A DNA stretch of 64,000 bases from NCBI GenBank assembly GCA_029204225.1, contig MU832008.1:28022-92021 (forward strand). The letters are read 5' to 3'. Of this stretch, positions 51,736-63,586 are shown piece by piece. The stretch's first letter is position 1, and every line of letters starts with the position of its first letter. The DNA comes from Diphasiastrum complanatum. Its lineage: Eukaryota; Streptophyta; Lycopodiopsida; Lycopodiales; Lycopodiaceae. The notes beneath the pieces are model-generated. The model saw nothing but the letters and a program-made list of their open reading frames with translations, did no database searches and was not told the DNA's origin. The translations under genes were made by a program, and so were the position numbers.

Positions 51736-54127
51736 TCATGAATGCAAAATCGAAGGAGTAGGGACTATTCCCTTGAAGCTTGCATCTTCTGAATTTCTAA
51801 CTCTTCACAAGGTTCTTTTTGTTCCCAAGCTTACAAATAACCTCACAAGTGTTGGCCAGTTACTTACAATGGCCTTGATGTCAAATTCTATATTGACACT
51901 TGTGTGATCAAGAAAGAAGATGAGATCCTTGAACATGGATCTAGATTTGGAGGCATCTACAATTTGGATCCAAGAGTGAGTGAAAATTCTTGTGATGTTG
52001 CATATTTTAACCAAGCTTTCAAAGGAGGATTTATGGCCATCCCAATTACAAATTTATGTATCCAAGGCTATTGGCTTGCCAAAATCACTTTCCAAGGAGC
52101 TCAAGCCATGTGAGACATGTGCTATTGCCAAACCACATAAGAAGCCATATGCAAGATCTCCCATCAAGACGTCACATCCTTTGGAGTTAATGCACTCGGA
52201 TGTGCAATTCTCATTAAGCACAAGCAAGGGAGGAGCCACTTGTTTTGTGACATTTATTGATGATCACACAAGATACACATGGTTATATCTTCTATCTTCA
52301 AAATCCATGGTGTATGATTATTTCCTCATATTCAAAGCATATGTTGAGAAGATGAAGAGTGATGGAGGTGGAGAGTACATCTCCAACAAATTTCATGACT
52401 ATTGTGAGCAAGAAGGCATCAAAAGCTAGTTCTCTTGTGCCTATTCCCCTTCTCAAAATGGGGTGACCGAGAGGAAGAATAGATCCTTGTGTGAGTGTGC
52501 CAAAGCCTTGAGGATTGAAGCATCCTTGCCAAAGGATTTTTGGAGAGAGGCTATCAATTGTGCCAACTCTCTATGTAATAGGCTCCCTCATCTTGCTCTT
52601 GGAGGAAAGACACCATATGAAGTATTATTCAAGAAGAAGCCTAAGGTTGATCACTTTAGAATCTTTGGAAGTATTTGCTTTGCACATGTTCCCTTGGAAA
52701 CAAGAAAGAGTCGATGATCCAAGCTCAAGGAAAGGGATCATGGTTGGATAGTCAACTACCAAGAAGGACTATAGAGTCTTTATACTCTCTACTTCAAAAA
52801 TTATTGAGAGTAGAATGTCATTTTTCATGAAGATCAACATGAAGGGGCTGAGATCAAGGCATCTCAAGATACATCACCAATTATCACTATTGAAGAAAAT
52901 CAAGATGTGATGGGGTCAAGATGTGATGGGGTCAAGATTCGAGGAGAAGTCCCCTCAAGTATTCTCACCAAGGAGATCTTTGATAGAGAGATCCGAGCCC
53001 AAGAGGCTCTCTTATATTGATAAAGGCAAGCAAGTGGACCTTGATTCCACCAATTACGCTTTTTTCATATCACGTGAGAGCCAAAGAATGTCCAAGATAC
53101 ACTCTATACCAAGGAGTGGTATGAGGCTATGAAGCAAGAATATGATGCATTGATCACTGACAATCCTTGGGAGCTTGTGGATCCTCCATCCAACAAGCAT
53201 ATTGGTTGCAAGTGGGTATTTCAAATCAAGTACAACCATGATGGAACCATCAACAAGTACAAAGCAAGGCTATGTGCAAAAGGATTTGCTCAAATTCAAG
53301 GCCTTGATTATGAAGAGATCTTTGCACACGTTGCAAATATGGTGACAATAAGGATCATCATATCTATTGCTTGATATTAATGGAAGGTGTTCCAATTATA
53401 TGTTTCCAATGCATTTCTCAATGGATATCTTGAAGAGGAAATCTATATGGAGCAACCTCAAGGATTCATCAAGGATGAATCAAAAGTGTGCTTGCTATTC
53501 AAAAGTCTTTATGGACTCAAGCAAGCATCAAGATCATGGTATGCTAGACTCAACTCTTTTCTTATCCCACTAGGATTTATCCTAAGTGACTATGATCCTT
53601 CCATTTATCTAAAGCTTGTTGCTAGTGATCTTTTCATTCTTCTCATTTATGTAGATGACATTATCCTTTGTGGAAGTTGCATCAAATTAGTTGAAGAGAC
53701 TAAAGTTGCACTTGGAGGTGAGTTTAAAATGCAAGATCTAGGAGAGACCCATTATATCTTAGGCCTAGAGAGTGAGTTTCATGATGATTATGGTTTTATA
53801 TGTCAATCTAGATATGCTTTATCAACGTTGAAAAAGTTCCATATGGAGAATTGTAAGAGCATAGGCACACCAATGGAGCATGTTGTAAAAGATCCTAATA
53901 AGGGAGATGAAAGATCCTTAAAGGATATCACCTTTCTTAGGAGTCTTATTGGCTCCTTGATTTGGCTAACCATCACTAGCCCGACTTGAGCTATTGTGTG
54001 CACACGTTGAGTCAATCTATGCAAGATCCCAAAATCCACCATTGGAAGATGGCCAAGAGAGTGTTAAGGTACATATCTTCATCTTATGATTATCTCTTTA
54101 AAAGTGAAGATCTATCCATTATCATTA
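51630..54127 (+). pseudogene. H protease, integrase, RT and start of RNase H
   Basis: Many-frame pol. Protease: YIDSGVSSHM near 51638. Pre-integrase: CETCAIAKPHKKPYARS at 52110. Integrase core: MHSDVQF, VTFIDDHTRYTWLY, KSDGGGEYISNKF, then after a stop NGVTERKNRSLCECAKA. Linker with SEPKRLSYIDKGKQVD near 52990. RT: GCKWVFQIKYNHDGTINKYK, DYEEIF, YVSNAFLNGYLEEEIYMEQP, LYGLKQASRSWYARLNSFL and ILLIYVDDIILCGSC, with VGSLIWLT-type SLIGSLIWLTITSP at 53960. The frame is cut at 54127 by element T. Inactive. Confidence 0.85.
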
Positions 54128-55933
54128 GGGGAAATATGGGCTCAAAATGGGCCCTTTAAGAAGTTTGACTTTAGAGAGAGACTACGTGGAGAGAGAATGG
54201 AAGCCGGTACTGTTTGGTTGCCATTTTTTGAGTTTTCGATAATGCCCGCATTCTAACTACTGTGGTTAAACTAGCTCTAAATTCAGGCATTAATTAGTTA
54301 AGCGTGCTTGTAATAATAGCCATACATTTGTCATACAATCCGGGGCTATAAATGTTCACCAATAATAATATTACAACATGGTACTCACGCTGAAAATTAA
54401 TGAATGGTCTATCATTAAAGCCTTTTAGATTCATCATTATTCTTAATGGTCGCTGATTTCCTTACCTAGGGATATGATTCAATGGCGGAAACTCACGAGG
54501 GCAATCATTTTCGAAGCTCCGCTCTACATAAGCAAAAACATGACCATAAGAAAGCTTTACCTTCAGACTACTTCAAATTTCACGTCCAGATATCGCTTCA
54601 ACATGCACAAGTACGACTCCTAGTCCTTGATTTGGCTGTTCGCGCGTTGATTTGATATGCACAGACAACATGCAATATCGATTCGACACATAGATGTACA
54701 ACCTCCCGGGATCTTTTTGGGCTTTCGTGCATTGAACCAATATTAGTACGGATAAGATGAAAACTAAAAGGAATATTCTAATTATTAGAGGAAATATCCT
54801 AAATCCATGTGTGATTGTCCAAAAAACAAAGATCAATTTTGTAAAAAGTATGAAGACTCAGATTTGATCCAAAGACTTGACATAACGAACAATGGCCTAA
54901 GCAAGAACTTTGCTACTCCCAAAGGCTGAGTAAACACTTCCTAGTTAAGCCCTAAACCTAACCCTACTTCACACTTAACACTACATATATGCTTATTCTT
55001 ACATTTTTTGGCATATCGGTTCAGCGTGCGCCTCCTCCAGTGTCTCACTACTGCTTTGTGCACACGCACACCGATCCGATACTATGACAGAGAATTGCCA
55101 TTCAACAAAATTTGATGGATATAAATCTACAAAACCAACAAAAATATTGTGAGAAAAATTTAATATAAAGACAATGCTAATGCTTAATAAATTTAATCTG
55201 AATATGTACATAGTAATCATATACTTATAATTGCATTTTCTTCTATCATCTGGATTCAAATCTTGGATGTTGAGCTCTTTGTGAAGATAAGCATGCTGAA
55301 CTAAAATTTTTGTGATAGATTGACTAGCAGTTGATACTTTGAAATCCAATATCCTTCCTTTCCAACAACTTCTATATATGTTATCTGATCTTTTTTTTTT
55401 TCGAAAAGAGATTTTTGAAGAAGGATGCATCAAAATCCACTGATATTTATGATATATTCTTGGTATCCATTGAACTTATGCATTTTTTTCATTGCAAATA
55501 TTGATAACATCAATGGTCATCTTGGTCTCATATTATGTATTGCCATTAGTCCAAAATATGTCTATGGAAGCTGATTACAAATGAGAACGAAGAGAATGAA
55601 GAGAATGAGAGGTATACATGACAAGAAGTTCCTAAACTACATGGATTAGTTAACTACAGTTCAAGAACATTGAATCCAAATTAACCTCAAGTTTACAAAT
55701 ACGGGCAGAAAAGAGTATTCAGGCAATAACGGTGGTCCAATCACAATTGTTTGTTCTGACCGATGAGATTTTTGAGAATATCCAAATTTTAGCCAAGAAT
55801 GCCAAATTTTTGTCACTTACTATTATAGTTCGTCATAGATGGACGCAATTCATTGGTCCACTTGGATGTTTAAAGCGTGTGAAGTCAAAAAAAGCATCTT
55901 TACAAAGGGTCCATTTTGAGCTCTAATATCCCC
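54128..55933. mobile_element. Element T, 1.8-kb insertion with terminal inverted repeats
   Basis: The left end GGGGAAATATGGGCTC(AAAATGGGCCCTTT) and the reverse complement of the right end GGGGATATTAGAGCTC(AAAATGGACCCTTT) align over 30 bases, and more loosely for another 20 ('..tttgactt'). Both flanks give TA, or ATT if one base is shifted, as possible target duplication. It splits H's RNase H. No transposase is recognisable. Frames 54573-54836 and 54999-55433 (minus) match nothing I know. A non-autonomous DNA transposon is the best reading; superfamily not assigned. Confidence 0.65.
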
Positions 55934-56422
55934 TATTGTGGCTACTTGGATTCGGACTTTGCGAATGACAGGGTGGATCGAGAATCTATAAGTGCATATA
56001 CTATAGTTTTTGGAGGAAATCTCATATCTTGGCTTTCCAAAAAGCAAGATACTATCTCTCTCTCTTCATGTGAGGCCAAGTATAAGGCACTTACTACAAC
56101 AACAAAAGAAGTGATTTGGATTAAGAGGATATTATTGGAGCTCAAATGCATCAAGGAGGAGGATTTGCCATTGATCAAATGTGACAACATCTCGGCCCAA
56201 GCCCTTGCCAAAAATCCAATTCTTCATGCAAGGAGCAAGCACATCGAAGTTGCACATCACTTTGTGAGAGAGAAGCTTATTGGAGGAGAGATCCACTTGG
56301 AGCATATTGATTCATTTTCATGTATTGCCGATCTACTCACCAAGCCACTACTCAAGAGCTCCTTCATCAAGCTTAGATCTAATCTTGGATCGATTCCAAG
56401 ATCAATGCTTAAATTAGAATAG
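55934..56422 (+). pseudogene. H RNase H, rear part
   Basis: Resumes after T: GYLDSDFANDRVDRESISAY, SWLSKKQDTISLSSCEAKYK, IKCDNISAQALAKNPILHAR, SKHIEVAHHFVREKL and CIADLLTKPLLKSSFI, ending RSMLKLE at a stop. The acidic residues of copia RNase H are present (E-A-E is E-A-K). Well preserved compared with the rest of H. Confidence 0.88.
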
Positions 56423-56437
56423 ATAACTTTTTAGGAG

Positions 56438-57163
56438 TGTGAAAAATAAAAAAAGATATCTATGTTGATTGTAGGGGTTTGATTAAGTTTTTCCATCAAG
56501 CATCTACATGTGAGTAGTTGATAGGGCCAATTTTGGCTTAGGAGGCAAAATAGTCAAAATACATGTAAAGCCATGATTTGGCCAAAAGTCATTTATGATG
56601 TAGCTCGAGCTATTTAGGCTCACTACAAGTGTCAAGATTAGGTTTGATGAGTGACTGAAGTCAAAGTGTTGGCATGAGGTCAAGGGTCCAATCACAAGTG
56701 AGAATTTCATTAGAAGGGTATAATCAAACTAAGAGGGCCATGATTCACTCATCCAATAGGAATCAAGAGGTGGTAGAAAAGGGGTCCAATAGGAATTGAG
56801 CATGGACTACCTTGAGTTAGTACAAGTAGGTTGATTACCTTCATTATGTACTTGAGTTTTTGAGTGATAATTGAGACTTGTCAAATTGAGTCTATTCTAC
56901 ATTCTCTCTCTACTTGAGGCTCCATAGTGAGATTCTCTCTCTACCCGAGAGCAACAACTTTTTATACTTAGTTTTTTTGAAGTACCTCTTCCACACGTGT
57001 GTATGTACTTTCTTGATGAGTGTATGCAGTAGTAATGTGTTTTTGCCTTGGTTTTTTGAGATAGATCTTGATTAGCAACCTATACTTGATCTAAAGTGCA
57101 AACACACATCTTAGGAGATCATTACCACACATTAGGGAATTCCCACACATGTGAATTCTCACA
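56438..57163 (+). repeat. H 3' LTR
   Basis: 726 bp, TGTGAAAAATAAA...ATTCTCACA, preceded by a short purine stretch and followed by TSD TAAAC. CACACGTGTG at 56992-57001. The first ~580 bp match 44653-45222. Confidence 0.9.
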
Positions 57164-57175
57164 TAAACTCCAACA
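57164..57175 (-). repeat. End of the G-family LTR beyond H
   Basis: taaactccaaca completes the LTR end interrupted at 44652 (TAAAC being duplicated). After it, gag-like sequence of the old H-family relic resumes. Confidence 0.75.
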
Positions 57176-57176
57176 A

Positions 57177-57790
57177 TGCCAAGCCTAGATAATCTCCAAG
57201 GTGTCTTGGTGGCCCAGGGAGATGATTGGAAATACTCTCCATCAATTAAGGAGATAATAGAGCCTTATTCTTCAAAAGAAAAAAGCAAAAGCAAGTGGAA
57301 AGAAGAAAAATTCAAGGGGGAGCAAGCTGACGATGGAGATCATCCACAATCATTATCAACATCCTCACCAAGTCAAGTGAGATTCAAAAAAGACAAGTCC
57401 AAGGTCTTTAATGCATCAAGTTGAGGAATTATGCCTATGAGTGAATGCTCAACAAAGCCCAGCCAACATCAGCAAATAAGAGGTGGAAAGTGATCGTGAG
57501 GTTTTTCATATGATGCCAAGCTCCTCTGCATCAAATGTCTAAGGCTTTGAAAACAAAGGAGTGGTTTGATGCAATGATTGCTGAGTAAAATGTTTGATAG
57601 AATTTGATATTCAGAAGCTTGTTGGTTTTCCTTTGGACAAAAATGTGATTGCTTGCAAAAGGGTTCTAAAAGAAGAAGCTTAATGAAGATGCTAGTGTAA
57701 GCAGACACAAGAAAATACTTGTTGCCAAAGTATATGCTTAAGCCAAGGGCATTGATTATGATGATTTAGCTCTTAATTGGAATATTTCTA
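57177..57790 (+). pseudogene. Old H-family copia relic, right part (gag tail and front of RT)
   Basis: MPSLDNLQGVLVAQGDDWKY, then a Lys-rich stretch (KEKSKSKWKEEKFKGEQ) resembles the rear of copia gag. From about 57550, in several frames, comes the RT entry: EWFDAMIAE, NEDASVSRHKKILVAKVYA, AKGIDYDD. Protease and integrase are missing between them. Continues the relic at 43518-43794. Confidence 0.6.
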
Positions 57791-60700
57791 TGTACACGGA
57801 TTTCTAATAGCCTCATAACAATTCGTGGACACTACACTCAAATTTTGACTATGAATTACTTGAAAATTAAGAGAGGTGAGTATTCTAGCTTTTACTATTC
57901 AAAATATCGATGGGTCTTTGGATGATAAAAAAGTATGCTCTACAAAGCATGCGCTTTTCTATCTAGTGGAAAAAATGAGATTGCTTTATTCTAGCAAAGT
58001 ACTTTGGCGAAAGTTAAAATCTCAAGAAAATATATGACAAATATTTTTGTTAAACCAATAAGTCATGGACATGGAAAAACAACTCGCTCCAAAAAGGAAG
58101 CCATTTCCTCCTTGAAGAAGATTGAGCAAACAAAACCATTTAACATCACAAAAATTTCAATATATTCTATGAATAGTGAACCTGTAAAATGTGGAAGCCT
58201 ACTACATTGTGCATTTATAAAAGATTACATTTTTTTTTCATAAGCTACTATTCACCATGATATAAAATGAGTATATAGTACAATGTATCAATGTAATAGT
58301 GGTAGAGAAGAAATTATGTCCCCTACATACATAAGCTCCTCAAAATTTAGGGCATTATTGTTTGGTAATTTATTTGCAATAGATATGTAGTTTTTGAATT
58401 TTGTATGGACTAAAACATCAAAATAGAGGAGATATTAAAGTACAAGTAATGGAATTGATAAAGTTTTTGCATAATCCTATGAAATTATAAATCTAGTTAG
58501 ACAAATATATTCATCTTCTAAGCAAATAGAATACAAGAAAGAGATCATATATAGCTCTCTTGGCATCAATGTGACATTTCCAGTTCTTAGGGTCATTCCA
58601 TGTGTTCTAGTTGGTTGTGTAATGTTTCCAGTTGTTTGTGTGCGTATTCATGACATAATTCTTCATCTTAATATAAGGGAATGGAGAACCTATTAATTCT
58701 AGAATTCAACAAAGAGCAGGATGTCCAATAAAATCAAGCGATTCCAAGCATATAAACATTTAATTTAATTTTTTTTTTGAATAACTTTGTGACAAAAATG
58801 TTTTTTGTCTCCAACATTTTATTCTTCCCATCCTCACCACCTCCTCTGATCTTTAGCCCCATCAACCTTTGCAATGTTTTTTCCAACTATGTTATCATTT
58901 TCAACAACTTTTTTTTTTTCTATCTATATTTTATTTTGAGCCTTTAAGATTAATTTCTTTTACTTTGAGTAATCTAGAATCATTATAATCAAGAAGTCAT
59001 GATGTAGTGTCCCTCCACAATTTTTTTTTTTTGTAAGAAAAACTCATTCATTTCTGGTGGAGCATATTGAAACTAAGTGGTCACAAGACAACTACTTACA
59101 ACCATGTCTAAAACTTGCATATGCATTGCGTCAATCATTTTGAATAAGCTGTCAAACTAGCTTATGGCAAAGACATACCTGCATCTGCATCTATTTAACA
59201 TGTCCCATATATGTATATACAACAATAGCATAATCAATTAATAGTTTATATATCTTGTTATCAACTTTAGTCTCACTTATCTCCAAAGTGTGATCTCATC
59301 ATTGGATACAAGAACTCTTGGCATCACCCTTTAAGATATTGTATTTCATGTTCCATATTTTTCTTAAATGTCTCATAACATTAAAGATTATCAATACTAG
59401 TAGAAGGGTTTGCTAGTTATCTATATAAGAAAGATAAAACAATAAACAATTCAAGCCTATCTAAAAAGATTTCAAGTATACCTCTAGATATTGAGATAAG
59501 TATGTTGTAGTTTACTTGTAAGGTGGAATCTGATATGTATGTCGTCACCTTAATCTCGTTAAGGTTGAAAATAAGGCATACATACACTAAATCAAGAAAT
59601 AAAAAGCTTCTCTATTTTAAATGATGTGATGATTCTTTTGATACATTTTTTATTATTATCAAAAACAATATCTCAACGTGCATATATTATGATACAACTA
59701 CATCATTATCCTTTACGATTCAAAATACATTATAGAAATTCTATAACAAGTTAACTTTTGGTGAGGATCTAAGCATACAAAATGAAGAACTTTACTTTAA
59801 AATGAGTGACATTAGAAGAGTTCACATGTATACGCCAAAAGCCCTTTATCCAAAGTTCACATGATAAAGTTGGCTAGTCATCAAACTTATATTACAACTA
59901 TGGTCTCTAGTGATTGAATTTACAAATACCGTTTACAACTAGACTTGCTTCACCAATTGTAAAAAGTGTAATATCAATTAAAATATTCTATGCTATTCTA
60001 GATTATAAGAAAACAATGAGTTAGGAATGATTCCATCAAATATTCAAGATACCAAGTCTATTTACAGTCATATATTGCTAACATTTAACAGAATCACCTT
60101 GAAGAAGCTTCCTAAATTTTAAGGTTTTCATGGTATTCCACAAATATTAAGCACATGTTATACAATAACATAAATTCCTATGGAGAAGATTTCATAAAAA
60201 TGATACCATAATCTATTCATGAAAGGTTGGTGACATTTATGATTGATTTTATTTGGTGATCATTCTAAATTCTCTTAGAAAGATCTAGAAATATATTGTT
60301 TTATGTCATGGTTTATTGCATTAGCTCAACACCTAAGATTTGGGTGCACCATGTAAAATATAAAAAAGGAATTTTATGTCCTTGTTGATTCAGCATATTG
60401 TTGGATGATATGATATCTTATCTTTGGCCTTGTGTAAGCTATAGCTTCATTGAAGATATGTCAAAAAAAAAACTTGGGAGGAGAAATTATGAAATATGCA
60501 TAGATTTTACTATGTAGAGATAAAGGTGATAATGAAAAGTACAAGCAATATGGCATGCTCATGAACGAGAATCACAACAATACTCTTCTGGTGATTTCAT
60601 GTTATACGCCATCACATTAAAGCCTCAATTACAAGGATTGTCATTTTTTATTTAGAGAGAAGAAATTGTTGCACATGATAAGATGTTGAATAGAAATTTC

Positions 60701-61785
60701 AAATTCAATAGTCATAGTATCGATTTTGATGCCCACATGGGGTACATTAAAGAATATGTCCAATTTATATGCTTACCTGTAGACTTAATGGTAGCAAATG
60801 TGAAGAACTTTCACTTGATATGCAACACATTCAATTTTGTTATGATGTGCAATACATTCAATTTTGATATTTGTTTTGTGGTTATTTTATTCATTACAAT
60901 GGGATTATCGGTGACCATAGAAATATGTAGATAACAAAATTTCAATCAAGAGTTGCTTAGATATGTATACAACCATCCAAAATTTTTATATGTTGTGCAC
61001 TAAAATGTATTACCTCCAATGTAATTAGAGATATCTTACAAATACCAAACATATTCTACTAAGTACCACACATATGTTACTCAGCTACCCTTACAACCAT
61101 TAATGCAATTCTCACTAGTAGCAAATATAGAATGGTTGATTTGGCCTCTTTATTAAGTAGTATGCTAAACTGATCTTATTCTAATTTAGCACCATTGCTA
61201 CATTCAGCAAAAATTATTGTTGCACACATGAGCTAATTACAAGCGGGACATGACATCTAGTGAAATATCTTGTTAACCCACTAGAAAGTAGCTCAAAACG
61301 AGCTGCTTTTATATCAAATATTATAACACCAAATTGGATTCTATTTGAAGTTATGGCCCATTATTTGCATGGGTATCTAATATTAAATTTTGTATTCAAT
61401 GTGCACACAAAGTGTCCATGTTACAAATCCAACGCTAATATCTATGCATGTGGTGTTTATTGTTCATGATCACTCTCTTGTCATAAGCTTGTCTAGAATG
61501 TTATGAATATGTCGCTTGTTAGATGAACTGAATACAAGGTATTCAAGAAATTTGTTTCGTTGTGGACTAGGATATTCAATTATAGTTTTTTTTTTCAAAA
61601 GTCTTTTAATCACTATTGCTTCTCTTTCTTATGTTTTCAAGTTCTTAAAAGGTTCCATTGGTAGATAAAATTTCTTAACTAGAACCAAATATTTTAAAAG
61701 GGCATTTTTTTTCTTTATGGTTTTTTTTTTAAATTTCTAAAATCCGAATGTTTTTCCTCTCTCTTTTTGAAAAAGGGTGTTAATT

Positions 61786-61836
<51 letters not shown>

Positions 61837-62600
61837 CTTTAGTATCATGATTAGATTCACAACCCACTTTAATTGTCACAGGTGCATCTTTGTTACTCAC
61901 TTTTACATTTCATCGTGTTCGGGATGTATTCATCTTTTTTAAAAATATGTAAATATTGAATACGAACAAAAGAAAAACTCCTCAATAAGCGTCTTCAAGG
62001 TGAAAACTGATTTTGTGGATTGTATTCCTTATCACGCTAGATTGAGCCATTAAGTCATGCTGAGACATAAAATGTCCAATTCAAATGAATTCTCAAAATC
62101 AAATCATCATTTGTAAGAGTTATATCTAAGTTTTCTTGGATGATTAGAAAAGATAATCTAGTTTGAGAAACCTTGATGAATAAAAAACACCAAGAAGAAG
62201 AAGCAAGCACAAACTTAAGTAATTTAACCAACACCACCTATACCAATAACATAAATCACATCCATAAGTAGCACACCAAAGATTTATTCACGATAAAATA
62301 AATTGGAATAATAAAATAGGTATGAACCTTTTCAATCAATTATATACATATATTCATGTTATATTTTGCAATAAATTTTTAAAAATTTCAAACTAGCATG
62401 ACCTTTGGCTATTTCAAGTTACCTTTCAAATGGTAGCAATTTTTAAGTTTGCCATTCACATGACATGCCTTTGGAAATTTTGCCTTTCTTTGAAAGGCAA
62501 ACTAGCCTTTGACATGCATTGCAGCTTGCAAATGCCAAGCCTAAGCCTGCCAAGTGGTTGAGTCATCATGTGTGCAACCCACATACTTCATTGATCCTAG
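57791..62600. other. AT-rich region, no gene recognised
   Basis: About 4.8 kb of AT-rich sequence. No retroelement domain, paired LTR, tRNA or coherent exon found in either strand. Short frames (58004-58243, 60683-60934, 61260-61469, 62055-62237) have no recognisable domain. Probably very old transposon debris. Contains a (CA)n tract. Confidence 0.5.
61792..61833. repeat. (CA)n microsatellite
   Basis: About 42 bases of pure alternating AC. Confidence 0.95.
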
Positions 62601-62634
62601 AGAATTGTTGTCACTACATATTTGAAATTTGAAA

Positions 62635-62645
62635 CTATATAAAGG
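62635..62645 (+). promoter_or_regulatory. Possible TATA box
   Basis: ctatataaagg is a good plant TATA sequence. It lies about 90 bases before the tandem duplication at 62730. Could be an LTR or host promoter; no partner LTR seen. Confidence 0.35.
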
Positions 62646-62729
62646 CTTTGACAAGGATGATCTTAAATACAACACTCATTTCATTGTTGAGAGAGGGCTT
62701 TAACCCAATCCAAGTGTGCTAGTTAAGTT

Positions 62730-63010
62730 GAGGGTGGCCCCCCTACATTCCACTCATTGAAGTGCATGCTTGCCCGCTCAATTCTCACACACTATAGTGA
62801 AGGGCATACCCACATCCAAGGGTGCTTCCTATTAGGTATCAAAAGAACAATCGTGGATGAGGGTGGCCCACCTACATTCCACCCCTCATTAAGTGAACCA
62901 TTCCACACTCAACCCTCACACACTACATAGGTGAGGCCTTACCATCATCCAAGGCATACCTAGGCCTTACCATCATCCAAGGGTGCTTCCTACCAGGTGT
63001 CAAAAGAACA
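62730..63010. repeat. Tandem duplication, about 128-150 bp unit
   Basis: Two copies of 'gagggtggccc.cctacattccac...ctca..ctcacacacta...tgagg..taccacatccaagggtgcttccta..aggt.tcaaaagaac'. The second holds an extra internal doubling of 'aggccttaccatcatccaag'. Confidence 0.7.
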
Positions 63011-63229
63011 CTCTTGGGCGGTGGGTGCGCCCAGGGATGAGGCATCACATGGTTGGGTATATGCCATCCAAGTTGACATTACATCTGGAATATTTTGTTC
63101 ACGTGTTTTTCACGTGATTGACTCTTGCCCAAATCCTGAGTCTCCCCCACGCCCCTTGACACTAAGAAGTTAGGTGGGCTAACATATACTATATATTATA
63201 TAATAGAAAAATAGGTCAAAAGGAAGGAA

Positions 63230-63555
63230 TGGAGGTGTGAAAAGGGGCCGATCCCCGCTGCTGTTGTCTGGCAGGCAACCGGCCAGTGCCCACCCAAAGT
63301 GGAACCTGCTGCAGCCTGCACCGCCGGTGGACCGGTGACCGGTCGATGTAAACCGGGACCGCCGGTGATGGAGAAGTGTTTGACTAACGCGTAAATCGGG
63401 TCCTTTCGTACGGCCCTTAACCGGGGTTAAGTTGACGGTGACAGCCAGGCCATTTAAAATAAACCCGAGTTAAATAAACCCGAGGACGTGGGGTAGCCTC
63501 GGCTGACCCGGCCTAGACCAAGACTTCTCACGACTTCCCTTTGTCTTTCCGTCTC

Positions 63556-63586
<31 letters not shown>

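Larger units (their letters stand above)
44653..57163 (+). mobile_element. Copia element H with nested insertions
   Basis: A plus-strand copia spanning 12.5 kb because of insertions. Its parts are 5' LTR (44653-45222, rear missing), G (45223-50493), leader and gag (50494-51735), broken pol (51600-54127), element T (54128-55933), the rest of RNase H (55934-56422) and 3' LTR (56438-57163). Borders are set by TSD TAAAC. The rear of the 5' LTR and the primer site are lost at the G junction. Multiple stops; inactive. Confidence 0.85.

Noticed and set aside
55732-55926. Short ORF at the right end of element T
   Set aside because: Runs across the inverted-repeat end into H; no domain.
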